The notes: generated from the letters alone by a model not told the origin. A stretch of 64,000 bases of DNA from an uncultured Clostridium sp. (GCA_934746015.1 CAKVEW010000007.1:1-64000), one strand, 5' to 3'; counted from the first letter of the stretch, positions 1 to 9,538 are shown. Translations and numbers: made by a program.

Positions 1-1
1 A

Positions 2-1300
2 AAATTAGGTATTTGGCCTGAAGATACTTTAACTGCAGATGTAAAATTACATGAAGGTTATAAAGAAAAAATGGAAGGAAAGTATAATAATGTGGAAGTT
101 GTACCAGCTTATTATAAGTATAGTCCTAATACATTTGTACCTATGGCTGAAGCTGGAAACTTACCAACAATTTTTGAAACATGGTATACTGAACCTCAAA
201 AGCTTATCAAAGGAAATTATGTAGCTGACATAACTGATATTTTAAAAGAAAGAGGATGGTTAGATTCAATAAATCCACAAATTAAAACATTGTTGTCTGA
301 TGAAAATGGACGAGTTTATGGAATACCTAGAGATGGATATGCTTTAGGTATAATGGCAAATGTACAAATGTTTAAAGATGCTGGATTAGTAGATGCAGAT
401 GGACGTCCAATTATACCTAAAACATGGGAAGAACTAGCCAAAACAGCTCAGACCATTAAAGAAAAAACTGGACAAGCTGGCCTTTGTTTGTTAGCTAAAG
501 ATGAAGGAGCTGGATGGCATTTTTCTAATATAGCTTGGGCATATGGGGCTACATTAACTCTTAAGGATGATAGTGGTAAGTATACTTCAAATCTTGAAAG
601 TGCAGAAGCTATTAAAGCAATGGAATTTGTAAAAGACTTAAAGTGGAAATATGACTGCCTTACTCCTGATCCAACTAATGAAAATTGGGGAACAGGCTTT
701 GCTAACTTAGGTGCTGGAACTGCAGCTATGTATATTGCAGCTAATGATGCTGTTAATCAACCAACAGAAAATAATGGACTTCCTGTAGAAGATTTAGCAT
801 TTTTTGCTATGCCAGCAGGACCTAATGGGGATCAGTACTCATTATCTGGTGGTACACCATATATGTTCTCAAAAAATGCAACTAAGGAAGAAATAAATGC
901 TGCATTAGATTACCTTGAAATAATGGGTAAATCACCAATAGTAACAGATGATTTATTAGCAGGCATGAAATCAGATGCTCAAAATAAGGTTGATCACGGT
1001 ATACCTGTTATATCTAGATTCCCAGCTTGGATAAATCAAGATGTAATAGATGCTGAAAAGAAAATACAAAAAGAATATAGTAATGTTGATGAAAAGTTAT
1101 ATGAATCATATTTTAATACAATTGCAAAGGATGGAAATCTTCGTTTAGAAGAACCAGGATCAACACAAGATATGTATGCTGAATTAACTAAGGTTATTCA
1201 AGGAATTATTACAGATAAAAATGCAGATGTTAAAGAATTAATGAAACAAGCAAACGTGAACTACCAAAAGATTTTAGATGAAAAAGTTAATAATCAGTAA
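2..1300 (+). CDS. Sugar ABC transporter substrate-binding protein (5' end outside window)
   Basis: Extracellular solute-binding protein, family 1 (CUT1), which would capture an oligosaccharide outside the membrane and deliver it to the two permeases that follow. The frame is open from base 2 with no credible start, so the signal peptide and lipobox lie upstream; 432 residues are visible. Motifs typical of the family include YGIPRDGYALGIMAN and the WGTGFANLGAGTAAMY stretch. Transport partners start 71 bases downstream and two GH65 phosphorylases come next, so an alpha-linked glucose disaccharide is the likely ligand. This is inferred from context; the binding residues do not tell. Confidence 0.9.
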   Translation, partial: KLGIWPEDTLTADVKLHEGYKEKMEGKYNNVEVVPAYYKYSPNTFVPMAEAGNLPTIFETWYTEPQKLIKGNYVADITDILKERGWLDSINPQIKTLLSDENGRVYGIPRDGYALGIMANVQMFKDAGLVDADGRPIIPKTWEELAKTAQTIKEKTGQAGLCLLAKDEGAGWHFSNIAWAYGATLTLKDDSGKYTSNLESAEAIKAMEFVKDLKWKYDCLTPDPTNENWGTGFANLGAGTAAMYIAANDAVNQPTENNGLPVEDLAFFAMPAGPNGDQYSLSGGTPYMFSKNATKEEINAALDYLEIMGKSPIVTDDLLAGMKSDAQNKVDHGIPVISRFPAWINQDVIDAEKKIQKEYSNVDEKLYESYFNTIAKDGNLRLEEPGSTQDMYAELTKVIQGIITDKNADVKELMKQANVNYQKILDEKVNNQ

Positions 1301-1315
1301 ATAATATAAAATTGT

Positions 1316-1349
1316 TCAAGTGAGTTTTCTTTATAGATAACTCACTTGA
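1316..1349 (+). other. Intercistronic stem-loop after the binding-protein gene
   Basis: An 11-bp perfect inverted repeat, TCAAGTGAGTT with AACTCACTTGA, sits between the binding-protein and first permease genes. Only a short run of T follows (AGTTTTAAAAG), so it may be a partial terminator or an mRNA-stabilising end that keeps the binding protein more abundant than the permeases. The second sugar transporter in this window has a comparable hairpin in the same place (45426-45460). Confidence 0.65.
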
Positions 1350-1371
1350 GTTTTAAAAGTGAGGTGCAGCA

Positions 1372-2280
1372 ATGAAGAAAATAAAAGCGGGGGAGTTCAC
1401 ATACAATTATAAAAGTTTTAAAAAAAGTGATTTAATAGGTTGGTTAATAATGATTCCAACATTAATTTTATTTGCTTTTTTTATTTGGGTACCATTAATG
1501 GAAAATATAAAATTATCACTATTTGAAGCAGAAGGATTAAGATTAGTTAAATTTGTAGGTTTAAATAATTATGTTTCAGTTTTAAAACATCCAGATTTTT
1601 GGGATGCATTTAGAAATACTTTTATTTATATTTTTTGGTCGTTAGCTATTGGATTTTTTGTACCTATATTAGCAGCAATTCTAATAAGTGAGACAGTACA
1701 TTTTAAAGGATTATTTAAGATAGGAATATACTTCCCTAATATTATGCCAGGACTTGCAACTATTATAATGTGGGGATTTTTTTATAGACCTGGGGCAACA
1801 GGAACATTAAATATTATATTAAGTAAAATAGGCATTTTACCTCAAGATTGGTTAACAAATTCTAGTTGGACAATTCCACTGATAATAATAAGTATGACAT
1901 GGAAAGCAGCTGGATCAACTGCACTTATTTATTTAGCTGGAATAAGTAGTATTAACCCAGAGTTATATGAAGCTGCTACAATAGATGGGACTACTGTATT
2001 GCAGAGAATAAGATATATAACTTTACCTCATATCTTTTCACTTGGAAAGACATTACTAATACTTCAAATTATTTCTGTATTCCAAATTTTATATGAACCT
2101 ATGGTTATGACAAATGGAGGACCAAATAATTCTAGTATTTCAATTATGCAATTAGTATATAATTTTGCTTTTAGAGATTATAACTATCCTAAGGCTTCAG
2201 CATTATCAGTACTTATTTGTATAGTGCTAGTAATACTAAGTGGAGTTTACTTTAAGATAACAGCTAAAAATGAGAAATAG
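1372..2280 (+). CDS. Sugar ABC transporter permease, MalF type
   Basis: Inner-membrane subunit of a CUT1 sugar importer, 302 residues. Hydrophobic segments begin near residue 24 (LIGWLIMIPTLILFAFFIW) and repeat through the protein. The EAA loop that contacts the ATPase is visible around residues 200-217 (ELYEAATIDGTTVLQRIRY). The start follows GTGAGGTGCAGC. It lies between the binding protein and the MalG-type permease in one operon. No ATPase gene is present, so a shared MsmX-like ATPase encoded elsewhere probably energises it, as is common in Firmicutes. Confidence 0.93.
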   Translation: MKKIKAGEFTYNYKSFKKSDLIGWLIMIPTLILFAFFIWVPLMENIKLSLFEAEGLRLVKFVGLNNYVSVLKHPDFWDAFRNTFIYIFWSLAIGFFVPILAAILISETVHFKGLFKIGIYFPNIMPGLATIIMWGFFYRPGATGTLNIILSKIGILPQDWLTNSSWTIPLIIISMTWKAAGSTALIYLAGISSINPELYEAATIDGTTVLQRIRYITLPHIFSLGKTLLILQIISVFQILYEPMVMTNGGPNNSSISIMQLVYNFAFRDYNYPKASALSVLICIVLVILSGVYFKITAKNEK

Positions 2281-2292
2281 GAGGAATTGATA

Positions 2293-3171
2293 ATGTTTTT
2301 TAATAAGTATAAAGAAAAAGATGAGGGAGCAATTCGTTTTTATGATGTAAAGTCACCAAAAGTAAAAATATTATCCATTATTATACTTGCCCTTTGTATA
2401 TTAATGTTGATAATAGCATTATTTCCTCCACTTTGGATTTTTCTAGCTAGTTTTAAAGATATAAAAGAGTTTAGAAGTGCTTCAACTATTTTACCAAGTG
2501 TATTTGATTTTAAAAAATATGTGGATACTTGGGAAAAACTTAAATTTGCAAAGTATTATATTAATTCTGGAATAATTGTTCTGGGAAGTGTTATTTGCTC
2601 TGTTTTATTTAATGGATTGTTAGCATATGCTTTGGCTATTCTTAAGCCAAGGGGACATAAAATTATATTTGGATTAATAATGTGGAGCTTATTAATACCT
2701 GCAACAACAAGCATTGTAGCGCTTTTCGTAAATATTAATAAAATCGGATTAAATGGATCATACATACCGTTGTGGTTATCAGCTGGAGCAAATGCTTTCT
2801 ATGTAGTTCTATTTAAAAACTTTTTTGAAGGTTTACCAAAAGAATTAATTGAAGCTGCTAGACTTGATGGATGTAGTGATTTGAGTATTTTTTATAAGAT
2901 TATTTTACCATTATCAAAACCAATAGTAATGGTTGTTGTAATTTTTACTATTACAGCTGTATGGTCAGATTTCTTATTACCTTATTTAGTTCTTAATGGA
3001 ACTGCAAAAGAGACAGTTATGGTTAGACTTTTTGTATATCACAATTCAAATGCAAATGATGTTGATATGTTAAGAGCAGCGGCATTTGCAATAATACCAC
3101 CAATAATTTTATTTACAATTTTCCAAAAACAAATTACAGATGGTGCCACAGCTGGGGCAATAAAGGAGTAA
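2293..3171 (+). CDS. Sugar ABC transporter permease, MalG type
   Basis: Second membrane subunit of the CUT1 importer, 292 residues from this start. An upstream in-frame TTG (2287) directly abuts the AGGAGGAA ribosome site, so the ATG six bases further on is preferred. The N-terminal region is long and charged before the first membrane segment (near LSIIILALCILMLIIALF). The EAA loop reads ELIEAARLDGCSDLSIFYKI. The protein ends with the family-typical TAGAIKE tail. The stop codon is two bases from the next gene, so coupling to the phosphorylase genes is very likely. Confidence 0.93.
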   Translation: MFFNKYKEKDEGAIRFYDVKSPKVKILSIIILALCILMLIIALFPPLWIFLASFKDIKEFRSASTILPSVFDFKKYVDTWEKLKFAKYYINSGIIVLGSVICSVLFNGLLAYALAILKPRGHKIIFGLIMWSLLIPATTSIVALFVNINKIGLNGSYIPLWLSAGANAFYVVLFKNFFEGLPKELIEAARLDGCSDLSIFYKIILPLSKPIVMVVVIFTITAVWSDFLLPYLVLNGTAKETVMVRLFVYHNSNANDVDMLRAAAFAIIPPIILFTIFQKQITDGATAGAIKE

Positions 3172-3173
3172 AT

Positions 3174-5480
3174 ATGGCAAAAGTAGCGGATAAATATTAT
3201 AGTATAGATCCATGGAAGATAATTGAAGAAGGATTTAATAAAGAATATTCACAGGTATCAGAATCAATATTCTCTCTTGGAAATGAATATATGGGAGTTA
3301 GAGGATATTTTGAAGAAGGATATAGTGGAGATAGGCTTATTGGTAGTTATTTTAATGGAATATATGAAAGTAAGGAAGTACAAGAAGCTTCATATAAAGG
3401 TATTATAAAATCAACTGAATTTATGGTTAATTCTGTTGATTGGCTATATACACGTATTGAAATTGATGATGAAAAGTTAGACTTAAATAAATCAATAGTA
3501 GAAGATTTTAGAAGAGAATTAGATTTAAAAACAGGTATTTTAAAACGTTCATTTATCTGGAACACAAAGTCAGGGAAAAAAATAAAATTAATATTTGAAA
3601 GATTTTTATCCATGAAAGAAGTTAATATTGGCTGTCAAAAAATAATTATGATTCCATTAAATTTTAGTGGAAAAGCTAATATTATTTCAGGATTAGATTT
3701 CTCTAATTTACATGAAGCTGCAGGAGAAAATTATTGGACATGCGATCATAAAGAAATTAATAAAAATTCTGCAAGTATAATGGGAAGTACAATTAATACT
3801 ATGAAAAGTGTTTTTTCAATTTGTAATTTTAATTGTGACTATAATAATCAAGAGGATATTTATGATGAGAAGAAAGTTTTTAAAAACTTTGAAATAGAAT
3901 TAACAAAGGGAAAAGATTTTATTTTTTCAAAGATAATAAACAATATAACTAAAGGTATTGATTATGATTCACCTAGTGAAAAGTTTGACTTAAATATAAA
4001 AGAAGCTAAAGAAAGAATAAATTTATTAAGTTATGAAGTACTTAAAGAAGAAACTATTAAGTGGTGGGAAAATATTTGGAAAGATTCAGATATCTCAATA
4101 GATGGAGATGAATTAAATCAACAAGGAATAAGATTTTGTATTTTCCAAATGCATCAAACTTATCACGGAGCAGAGAAGGGAAGTGTAATAGGAGCTAAGG
4201 GATTAACTGGAGAAGCATATAGCGGAAATTCATTTTGGGATACAGAAGCATATTGCCTTCCATTTTATCTTTTTAATAATCTTCATGCAGCTAAACAATT
4301 ATTGGAATTTAGATATCTAACTTTAGAAGAAGCTAAAAAAAGAGCTGTAGAATTAGATTGTAAAGGAGCCTTTTATCCTATTGCAACTATTAGCGGTAAG
4401 GAATGCTGTAGCTTATGGCAACATGCTAGTTTACAATTGCAAGCATCAACTGCAGTTGCATACGGAATTTGGCATTATGAAAATGTAACAGGTGATGAAG
4501 ACTATATATTTGAAATTGGAGTGCCAGTCTTAGTGGAGATTAGTAGAATGCTTTCCACTAGAGGTGATTGGAATGCAGATAAAACTCATTATGGGTATTA
4601 TGGAGTAATGGGACCTGATGAATTTCAAATGATGGTTAATAATAATTTCTATACAAACTATATGGGAAAAGAAACTATTGAATATACTTTAGATGTATTA
4701 TCTAGATTAAAAAATAAAGATTTAAATTTATATATGAATAAAGTTAGAGAGTTAGGAATTAATGATGAAGAGATAAATGAATGGAATATTATATCTAAAA
4801 ATATATATATTCCTTTTGAAGAAAAAACTAAAATTATTGAACAACATGAAGGTTATTTTACATTACCATATGTAGATATAAGTAAAATACCAATAGAAGA
4901 TTTTCCTTTATATAATAACTGGACATACGATAGGATTTATAGAAACAGTATGATAAAGCAACCTGATGTTCTAATGGCTATGTTTTTATATAATAGTAAG
5001 TTCTCTGAAGAAGAAATAAGAAGTAACTATGAATATTATGAACCTAGATGCATTCATGAAAGTTCACTTTCACCATCTATTCATTCTATTTTGGCATCAC
5101 AACTAAAAAAGCATAAAGAAGCTTATGATTTCTTCGGCTTTGCAACTAGGATGGACTTGGATAATTATAACAGAAATACAAATGAAGGATTACACACAAC
5201 ATCTATTGCAGCAGCTTGGATGAATATAATATATGGTTTCGGTGGTATGCGTTCAGATAAGAAAATTCTTAGCTTTAATCCAACAATACCGAAGGTGTGG
5301 AATAAATATTCATTTAGAATTAATTATAAAAATGATGTAATTATAGTTGAAGTAAATAAAGATAATGTAATACTATTCACTTTAAATGGAAGAAAAATAG
5401 AAGTTGAGGTATATGGAGAGGTAAAAATACTAAGTGATGAAGAAACGATAATAGATATTCCAAGTGAATGGAGATGTTAA
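3174..5480 (+). CDS. Glycoside hydrolase family 65 disaccharide phosphorylase (first copy)
   Basis: Predicted cytoplasmic inverting phosphorylase that splits an alpha-linked glucobiose (maltose, kojibiose, nigerose or trehalose class) with phosphate, giving beta-glucose-1-phosphate. The 768-residue length matches the family: N-terminal beta-sandwich, (alpha/alpha)6 barrel, C-terminal jelly roll. In GPDEFQ the general acid is E483, close to the position of the catalytic Glu in characterised maltose phosphorylases. FWDTEAYCLPFY, KQPDVLMAM and YYEPRCIHESSLS are also family motifs. Its ribosome site (AAAGGAGT) lies in the end of the permease gene. Substrate specificity cannot be read by eye. It is divergent from its neighbour, which argues for different linkages. 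Confidence 0.9.
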   Translation: MAKVADKYYSIDPWKIIEEGFNKEYSQVSESIFSLGNEYMGVRGYFEEGYSGDRLIGSYFNGIYESKEVQEASYKGIIKSTEFMVNSVDWLYTRIEIDDEKLDLNKSIVEDFRRELDLKTGILKRSFIWNTKSGKKIKLIFERFLSMKEVNIGCQKIIMIPLNFSGKANIISGLDFSNLHEAAGENYWTCDHKEINKNSASIMGSTINTMKSVFSICNFNCDYNNQEDIYDEKKVFKNFEIELTKGKDFIFSKIINNITKGIDYDSPSEKFDLNIKEAKERINLLSYEVLKEETIKWWENIWKDSDISIDGDELNQQGIRFCIFQMHQTYHGAEKGSVIGAKGLTGEAYSGNSFWDTEAYCLPFYLFNNLHAAKQLLEFRYLTLEEAKKRAVELDCKGAFYPIATISGKECCSLWQHASLQLQASTAVAYGIWHYENVTGDEDYIFEIGVPVLVEISRMLSTRGDWNADKTHYGYYGVMGPDEFQMMVNNNFYTNYMGKETIEYTLDVLSRLKNKDLNLYMNKVRELGINDEEINEWNIISKNIYIPFEEKTKIIEQHEGYFTLPYVDISKIPIEDFPLYNNWTYDRIYRNSMIKQPDVLMAMFLYNSKFSEEEIRSNYEYYEPRCIHESSLSPSIHSILASQLKKHKEAYDFFGFATRMDLDNYNRNTNEGLHTTSIAAAWMNIIYGFGGMRSDKKILSFNPTIPKVWNKYSFRINYKNDVIIVEVNKDNVILFTLNGRKIEVEVYGEVKILSDEETIIDIPSEWRC

Positions 5481-5481
5481 A

Positions 5482-7662
5482 ATGATTAGTTGGGAGATTA
5501 AAGAAAAGGTATTTAATGAGGGAAAGATCTCTGAAAATGGTAATAAGTTTTTAATTGGTAATGGATATATGGGTATTAGAGGGACTTTGCCAGAATATGA
5601 AAAAGAGCAATTCCCTGCTATAAATTTATCAGGTATATATGATAAAGTAGGTGATTCTTGGAGAGAACCATTAAATGCTCCAAATGGATTATTTTCATAT
5701 ATTGAATTTAATAATATTAAGTATTCAGTACCTAATAGTGAAGCTTATTCCTTTGAGATATCTTTAAATTATAAGTATGGAATCTTTAGCAGTAAAACAA
5801 AGTTTAACACACCAGAAGGATTAATAGAGATAGAATCTGAGAGATTTTCTTCAATGGTTGATAAACACTCAATACTAATGAAGTATAAAGTGAAAACTGA
5901 AAAGAAAGGACATCTTTCTATATATACAGGAATTGATGGAGATGTATGGGATATTAATGGTCCTCATTACGATGATATAGAATTTACAAATCAAAATGAT
6001 AAATTAATTGCCAAGGCTTTAACACATGAAAATAAAAACGTAGTTTGTATTTGTGAAAAAATAAAATATGATTTTAAATATAATGAGGAGATTTTAAAAG
6101 AAAAAAATAAATTTTTAAGAAAGATATCTATAAATTCAGAAGAGAATTCAACATACACTATATATAAATTTATTAGTATATATACTAGCAAGGATTCTGA
6201 AAATTATTTAGAAGAAGCAAAAATGGAAGTTGATAAATCGGAAAATGCTGGATTTAATAATTGCAAAAATCAACATAAAGCTATATGGGATAAACTTTGG
6301 GAAAAATCTGAAGTTATTATAGAAGGTGATGATAAAGCCATGGAAGCACTTAATTATTCTACTTATCATCTTCATTCTATAGCACCAAGACATTCTAAAA
6401 GCTTATCAATTTCAGCAAGAGGTTTGTCAGGACAAACATATAAGGGAGCTGTTTTTTGGGATACTGAGATGTTTATGCTTGATTTCTTTTTGAACACTGA
6501 ACCAGAAGTAGCTAAAACATTGTTGAAATATAGAATTGATACATTAGATGGAGCTATGAAAAAATCTAAAGAATATGGGTATAAAGGTGCATTCTATCCT
6601 TGGGAAAGTCAAGAAGGAGGATTTGATGCTTGTTCAGATTACAATGTAATAGATGTTTTTACTGGCAGACCAATGAGAACTTATTTTAAGGATAAGCAAA
6701 TTCATATTTCTTCAGCAGTTGTATATGGAATAAATAAATATATTAAACAAACAGGAGATTATGACATTATAGCTGATGGAGGATATAAAGTAATAATAGA
6801 ATGTGCAGAGTTTTACTATGATTTATTAATATCTAAGTTAGATTCTGATATCTATGAACTTAGAGATGTAATTGGACCTGATGAGTATCATGAAAGGGTA
6901 AATAACAATGCATACACTAATAGAATGGCTAAATTCACCTTTGAAAGTGCAATAAATGTAATTGAATATTTACAGAAAGATGGATTAAAGGTTATAGAGG
7001 ACTATAAATTAGATTTACTAAAATTAAAATTCATAGATGCTGCAAAGAAGATATATATAAAAGAACCAGATGATGATACTTTAATAATTGAACAATTTGA
7101 TGGATATTACAATTTAGAAGATATTAAGATAGAAGATTTAAAGAAGAGGCTAATAAATGATAAAGAATATTGGGGAGGGGCTTATGGTATAGCAGCTGAT
7201 ACTAAAATAATTAAGCAGGCAGATGTAATAACTATGCTTAATATTTTTAATAAAGAATATACAGAAGAGGTAATGCTAAATAATTGGAGATATTATGAGC
7301 CTAGAACTGAACATGGATCATCTTTAAGTGCATGTATGTATGCCTTAGTTGCTTGTAAATGTGGATTACCAGATGAAGCGTATAAATTCTTCCTAAAATC
7401 AGCACTTTCAGATCTTCAAGGAGGTGGAAAAGAGTGGGCCGGATTAATATATATAGGGGGTACCCATCCAGCAGCATCAGGAGGAGCATATATGACAGCA
7501 ATTGAAGGCTTTGGAGGAATATATTTTGAAAATGGTGTAGTCAAGGCAAAACCTTGTTTGCCTTCTAATTGGAAAAGTTTAAATTTCAAAATAACTTATT
7601 TAAATGAATTATACAAAGTAAATATTGAAAATAATAAAGCTAATATAGAAAAAATCAAGTAG
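5482..7662 (+). CDS. Glycoside hydrolase family 65 disaccharide phosphorylase (second copy)
   Basis: Second GH65 enzyme, 726 residues, starting one base after the first one stops. An in-frame GTG at 5464 overlaps the upstream gene; the ATG at 5482 sits behind TGGAG and begins MISWEIKEKVFNEG, a normal family N-terminus. The general acid is E468 in GPDEYHERVNNN; FWDTEMFMLDFF, KQADVITMLN and YYEPRTEHGSSLSA are also present. The two copies differ at many positions, so this is not a recent tandem duplication. The usual product, beta-glucose-1-phosphate, would feed the beta-phosphoglucomutase at 8788. Kojibiose- or trehalose-phosphorylase activity is possible; the exact substrate is unresolved. Confidence 0.9.
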   Translation: MISWEIKEKVFNEGKISENGNKFLIGNGYMGIRGTLPEYEKEQFPAINLSGIYDKVGDSWREPLNAPNGLFSYIEFNNIKYSVPNSEAYSFEISLNYKYGIFSSKTKFNTPEGLIEIESERFSSMVDKHSILMKYKVKTEKKGHLSIYTGIDGDVWDINGPHYDDIEFTNQNDKLIAKALTHENKNVVCICEKIKYDFKYNEEILKEKNKFLRKISINSEENSTYTIYKFISIYTSKDSENYLEEAKMEVDKSENAGFNNCKNQHKAIWDKLWEKSEVIIEGDDKAMEALNYSTYHLHSIAPRHSKSLSISARGLSGQTYKGAVFWDTEMFMLDFFLNTEPEVAKTLLKYRIDTLDGAMKKSKEYGYKGAFYPWESQEGGFDACSDYNVIDVFTGRPMRTYFKDKQIHISSAVVYGINKYIKQTGDYDIIADGGYKVIIECAEFYYDLLISKLDSDIYELRDVIGPDEYHERVNNNAYTNRMAKFTFESAINVIEYLQKDGLKVIEDYKLDLLKLKFIDAAKKIYIKEPDDDTLIIEQFDGYYNLEDIKIEDLKKRLINDKEYWGGAYGIAADTKIIKQADVITMLNIFNKEYTEEVMLNNWRYYEPRTEHGSSLSACMYALVACKCGLPDEAYKFFLKSALSDLQGGGKEWAGLIYIGGTHPAASGGAYMTAIEGFGGIYFENGVVKAKPCLPSNWKSLNFKITYLNELYKVNIENNKANIEKIK

Positions 7663-7683
7663 TATTTATATACTACTTGATTT
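7652..7683. terminator. Bidirectional terminator shared by convergent genes
   Basis: A perfect 13-bp stem (AAATCAAGTAGTA / TACTACTTGATTT) with a TTTATA loop is flanked by A-runs and T-runs. It lies across the last codons of the second phosphorylase and of the convergent LacI gene, whose stops are only a few bases apart. Confidence 0.8.
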
Positions 7684-8691
7684 AACAGTTGCTACACTTT
7701 CACGCTCTACTATTTTTACAGGTAAAATAGTTTCTGTATTTGGAATCGATTTACCTTCTAGTTTATCTATAATATAGTTTACTGCTAGTTCACCTTTTAG
7801 TGGAGCATCTTGATGAATAGTAGTTAAGGTTGGAGATATTAAACTACAAAGATTAATATCATCAAATCCGATAATAGAAATATCTTCGGGGATGCTTTTA
7901 CCAGCTTTTTTAATTCCAGTCATAATTCCTGCTGCTAATATATCTGCAGTTGCAAAAATTGCTGTTACATCCTGTCTTTTTGCTAAAGATTCACCAAGAG
8001 AAATTGTAGTATCAATATCAAGTTCTTGTTGAAATATTAGATCATTATTTATTTCAATATTAGATTCATTTAAAGCCTTTTTATATCCTTCAAAACGTTC
8101 TGATACAACCCCAGTATATTTGATAAATGGTGAAGCAAATGCAATGTTTTTATGACCATGATCTATTAAATATTTTGTAGCTAGATAACCACCGTTAAAG
8201 TCTTCAAGTCCTATATTACAAATATTTGGGCTTGAAACATAGCTATCAATTACCACTATAGGAATATTAATTTTAGTAAGAATATCAAAAAATTCATCTT
8301 CATAAATACCATTTAGTATTAATCCATCAAGGTTCCAATTTCTAAGGAAAAAATTCAAATCATCACTAGTTTTAACAGTTCGTAACATAAGATAATAACC
8401 ATTTTCGCGTAATCGTGATTCAATGGATCCTATAAAAATAGAATGAAAGGGATCTTCCATAAAATTTTTATTTTCAGAAGTAACAACATGATTTATTACA
8501 CCTATAACCTTTGAAGAATTGGAAACAAGAGAACGGGCCGACATATTAGGTACATATCCTAAATCCTTGATAGCTTGGTTTATTTTTTTGACTGTATCTG
8601 CAGATACACGTCCTGGTTTGCCATGAATTACATTAGAGACAGTAGTACAACTTACACCAACAATTTTTGCAATATCTTTAATTGTTGCCAT
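7666..8691 (-). CDS. LacI-family transcriptional repressor
   Basis: Sugar-responsive repressor of 341 residues. The N-terminal HTH (ATIKDIAKIVGVSCTTVSNV) is followed by the hinge helix around YVPNMSARSLVSNSS and a periplasmic-binding-like effector domain (HGHKNIAFAS, IIGFDDINLCSLISPTLTTI). A GTG nine bases upstream overlaps the AAAGAGGTG ribosome site, so the ATG is chosen. It is convergent with the phosphorylase operon and divergent from the beta-phosphoglucomutase gene. It therefore probably controls both, responding to the imported disaccharide or its phosphate product. Confidence 0.93.
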   Translation of the reverse strand: MATIKDIAKIVGVSCTTVSNVIHGKPGRVSADTVKKINQAIKDLGYVPNMSARSLVSNSSKVIGVINHVVTSENKNFMEDPFHSIFIGSIESRLRENGYYLMLRTVKTSDDLNFFLRNWNLDGLILNGIYEDEFFDILTKINIPIVVIDSYVSSPNICNIGLEDFNGGYLATKYLIDHGHKNIAFASPFIKYTGVVSERFEGYKKALNESNIEINNDLIFQQELDIDTTISLGESLAKRQDVTAIFATADILAAGIMTGIKKAGKSIPEDISIIGFDDINLCSLISPTLTTIHQDAPLKGELAVNYIIDKLEGKSIPNTETILPVKIVERESVATVKSSSI

Positions 8692-8711
8692 AGGATTCAC
8701 CTCTTTCGTTA

Positions 8712-8725
8712 GTTTAATGTTAAAC
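8712..8725. promoter_or_regulatory. Candidate LacI operator
   Basis: GTTTAATGTTAAAC has perfect 6-bp arms and lies 20 bases upstream of the repressor start, inside the divergent lacI/beta-phosphoglucomutase intergenic region. It differs only at the centre from the common LacI-family form GTTTAACGTTAAAC. Autoregulation and control of the phosphoglucomutase gene are inferred. Confidence 0.55.
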
Positions 8726-8787
8726 CTATTTATTATTTTATCATCAAAAAAGTATTATGTATAGTAAAAAATTAGGAGGAGTATAGA

Positions 8788-9435
8788 TTGATTAAAGGAG
8801 TAATTTTTGATTTAGATGGAGTTTTAGTTTCAACAGATGAATTACATTATAAAGCATGGAAAATGTTAGCGGATAGATTAAGTATTAGTAAATATACTAA
8901 AGAAGATAATGAGAAGCAAAAGGGAGTAAGTAGGTTAGAATCCTTAGAAATTGTATTATCAAAAGGAAACTCTCTTTATTCTAAAGAAGGAAAAGAAATA
9001 CTAGCCGAAGAAAAAAATAAGTATTATGTTGAGTTACTGCAAGGAATAGATTCAAAAGTAATATTACCAGATGTTATACAAACATTAAATATGTTAAAAA
9101 GAAGAGGCATAAAAATAGCAGTAGGGTCAGTAAGTAAAAATGCACCATTAATTTTGGAAAGGGCTGGATTGACAAAGTATATAGATGAAGTGAGTTGTGG
9201 ACTTGATATATCTAAATCTAAGCCTGATCCAGAAGTATTTTTTATTGCAGCAAAGAAATTGAATCTTAGAAGTGAAGAATGTATAGTAGTTGAAGATTCT
9301 AGGGCTGGAATAATAGCAGCAAAGACAGGGGGAATGATTTCTTTAGCTGTGGGACCTGAAAATGAAAAATTAGAAGCTGACTATAATTCATTAACTATGA
9401 TGAGCAATGTAAATTGGAATGAAATTCTTAAATAA
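8788..9435 (+). CDS. pgmB: Beta-phosphoglucomutase
   Basis: HAD-superfamily enzyme converting beta-glucose-1-phosphate to glucose-6-phosphate, 215 residues (family about 220). The nucleophile and acid/base aspartates are in FDLDGVLVSTDELH near residues 8 and 10; KGVSRLESL is the substrate-binding cap motif; GSVSKNAP and EDSRAGIIAA are HAD motifs II and IV. The start is TTG, seven bases after a strong AGGAGGA; no ATG is nearby. It completes the GH65 pathway encoded just upstream and is divergent from its probable repressor. Confidence 0.93.
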   Translation: MIKGVIFDLDGVLVSTDELHYKAWKMLADRLSISKYTKEDNEKQKGVSRLESLEIVLSKGNSLYSKEGKEILAEEKNKYYVELLQGIDSKVILPDVIQTLNMLKRRGIKIAVGSVSKNAPLILERAGLTKYIDEVSCGLDISKSKPDPEVFFIAAKKLNLRSEECIVVEDSRAGIIAAKTGGMISLAVGPENEKLEADYNSLTMMSNVNWNEILK

Positions 9436-9480
9436 TAAATTTATAAGATTTTAAAAAGATTTATAAATTAGAAGTGTTAT

Positions 9481-9508
9481 AAAAACTCCGAAAGGAGTTT
9501 TTTTAATT
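9481..9508 (+). terminator. Rho-independent terminator after pgmB
   Basis: AAAAACTCC, a GAAA tetraloop, GGAGTTTTTTT: a 9-bp stem ending in a T-run. A nearly identical terminator follows the DegV gene at 24571. Confidence 0.9.
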
Positions 9509-9522
9509 TCTGCACCTTTCGA

Positions 9523-9538
9523 ATTGTATCGATACAAT
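9523..9538. promoter_or_regulatory. Perfect 16-bp palindrome upstream of the pyridoxal-kinase operon
   Basis: ATTGTATCGATACAAT is fully self-complementary and lies 61 bases before the kinase start. The TTGTAT...ATACAA half-sites resemble operators of GntR/HutC-type regulators, but none is encoded nearby. Its right arm contains TACAAT, which could serve as a -10 element, so a bound protein would block the promoter. Confidence 0.6.
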
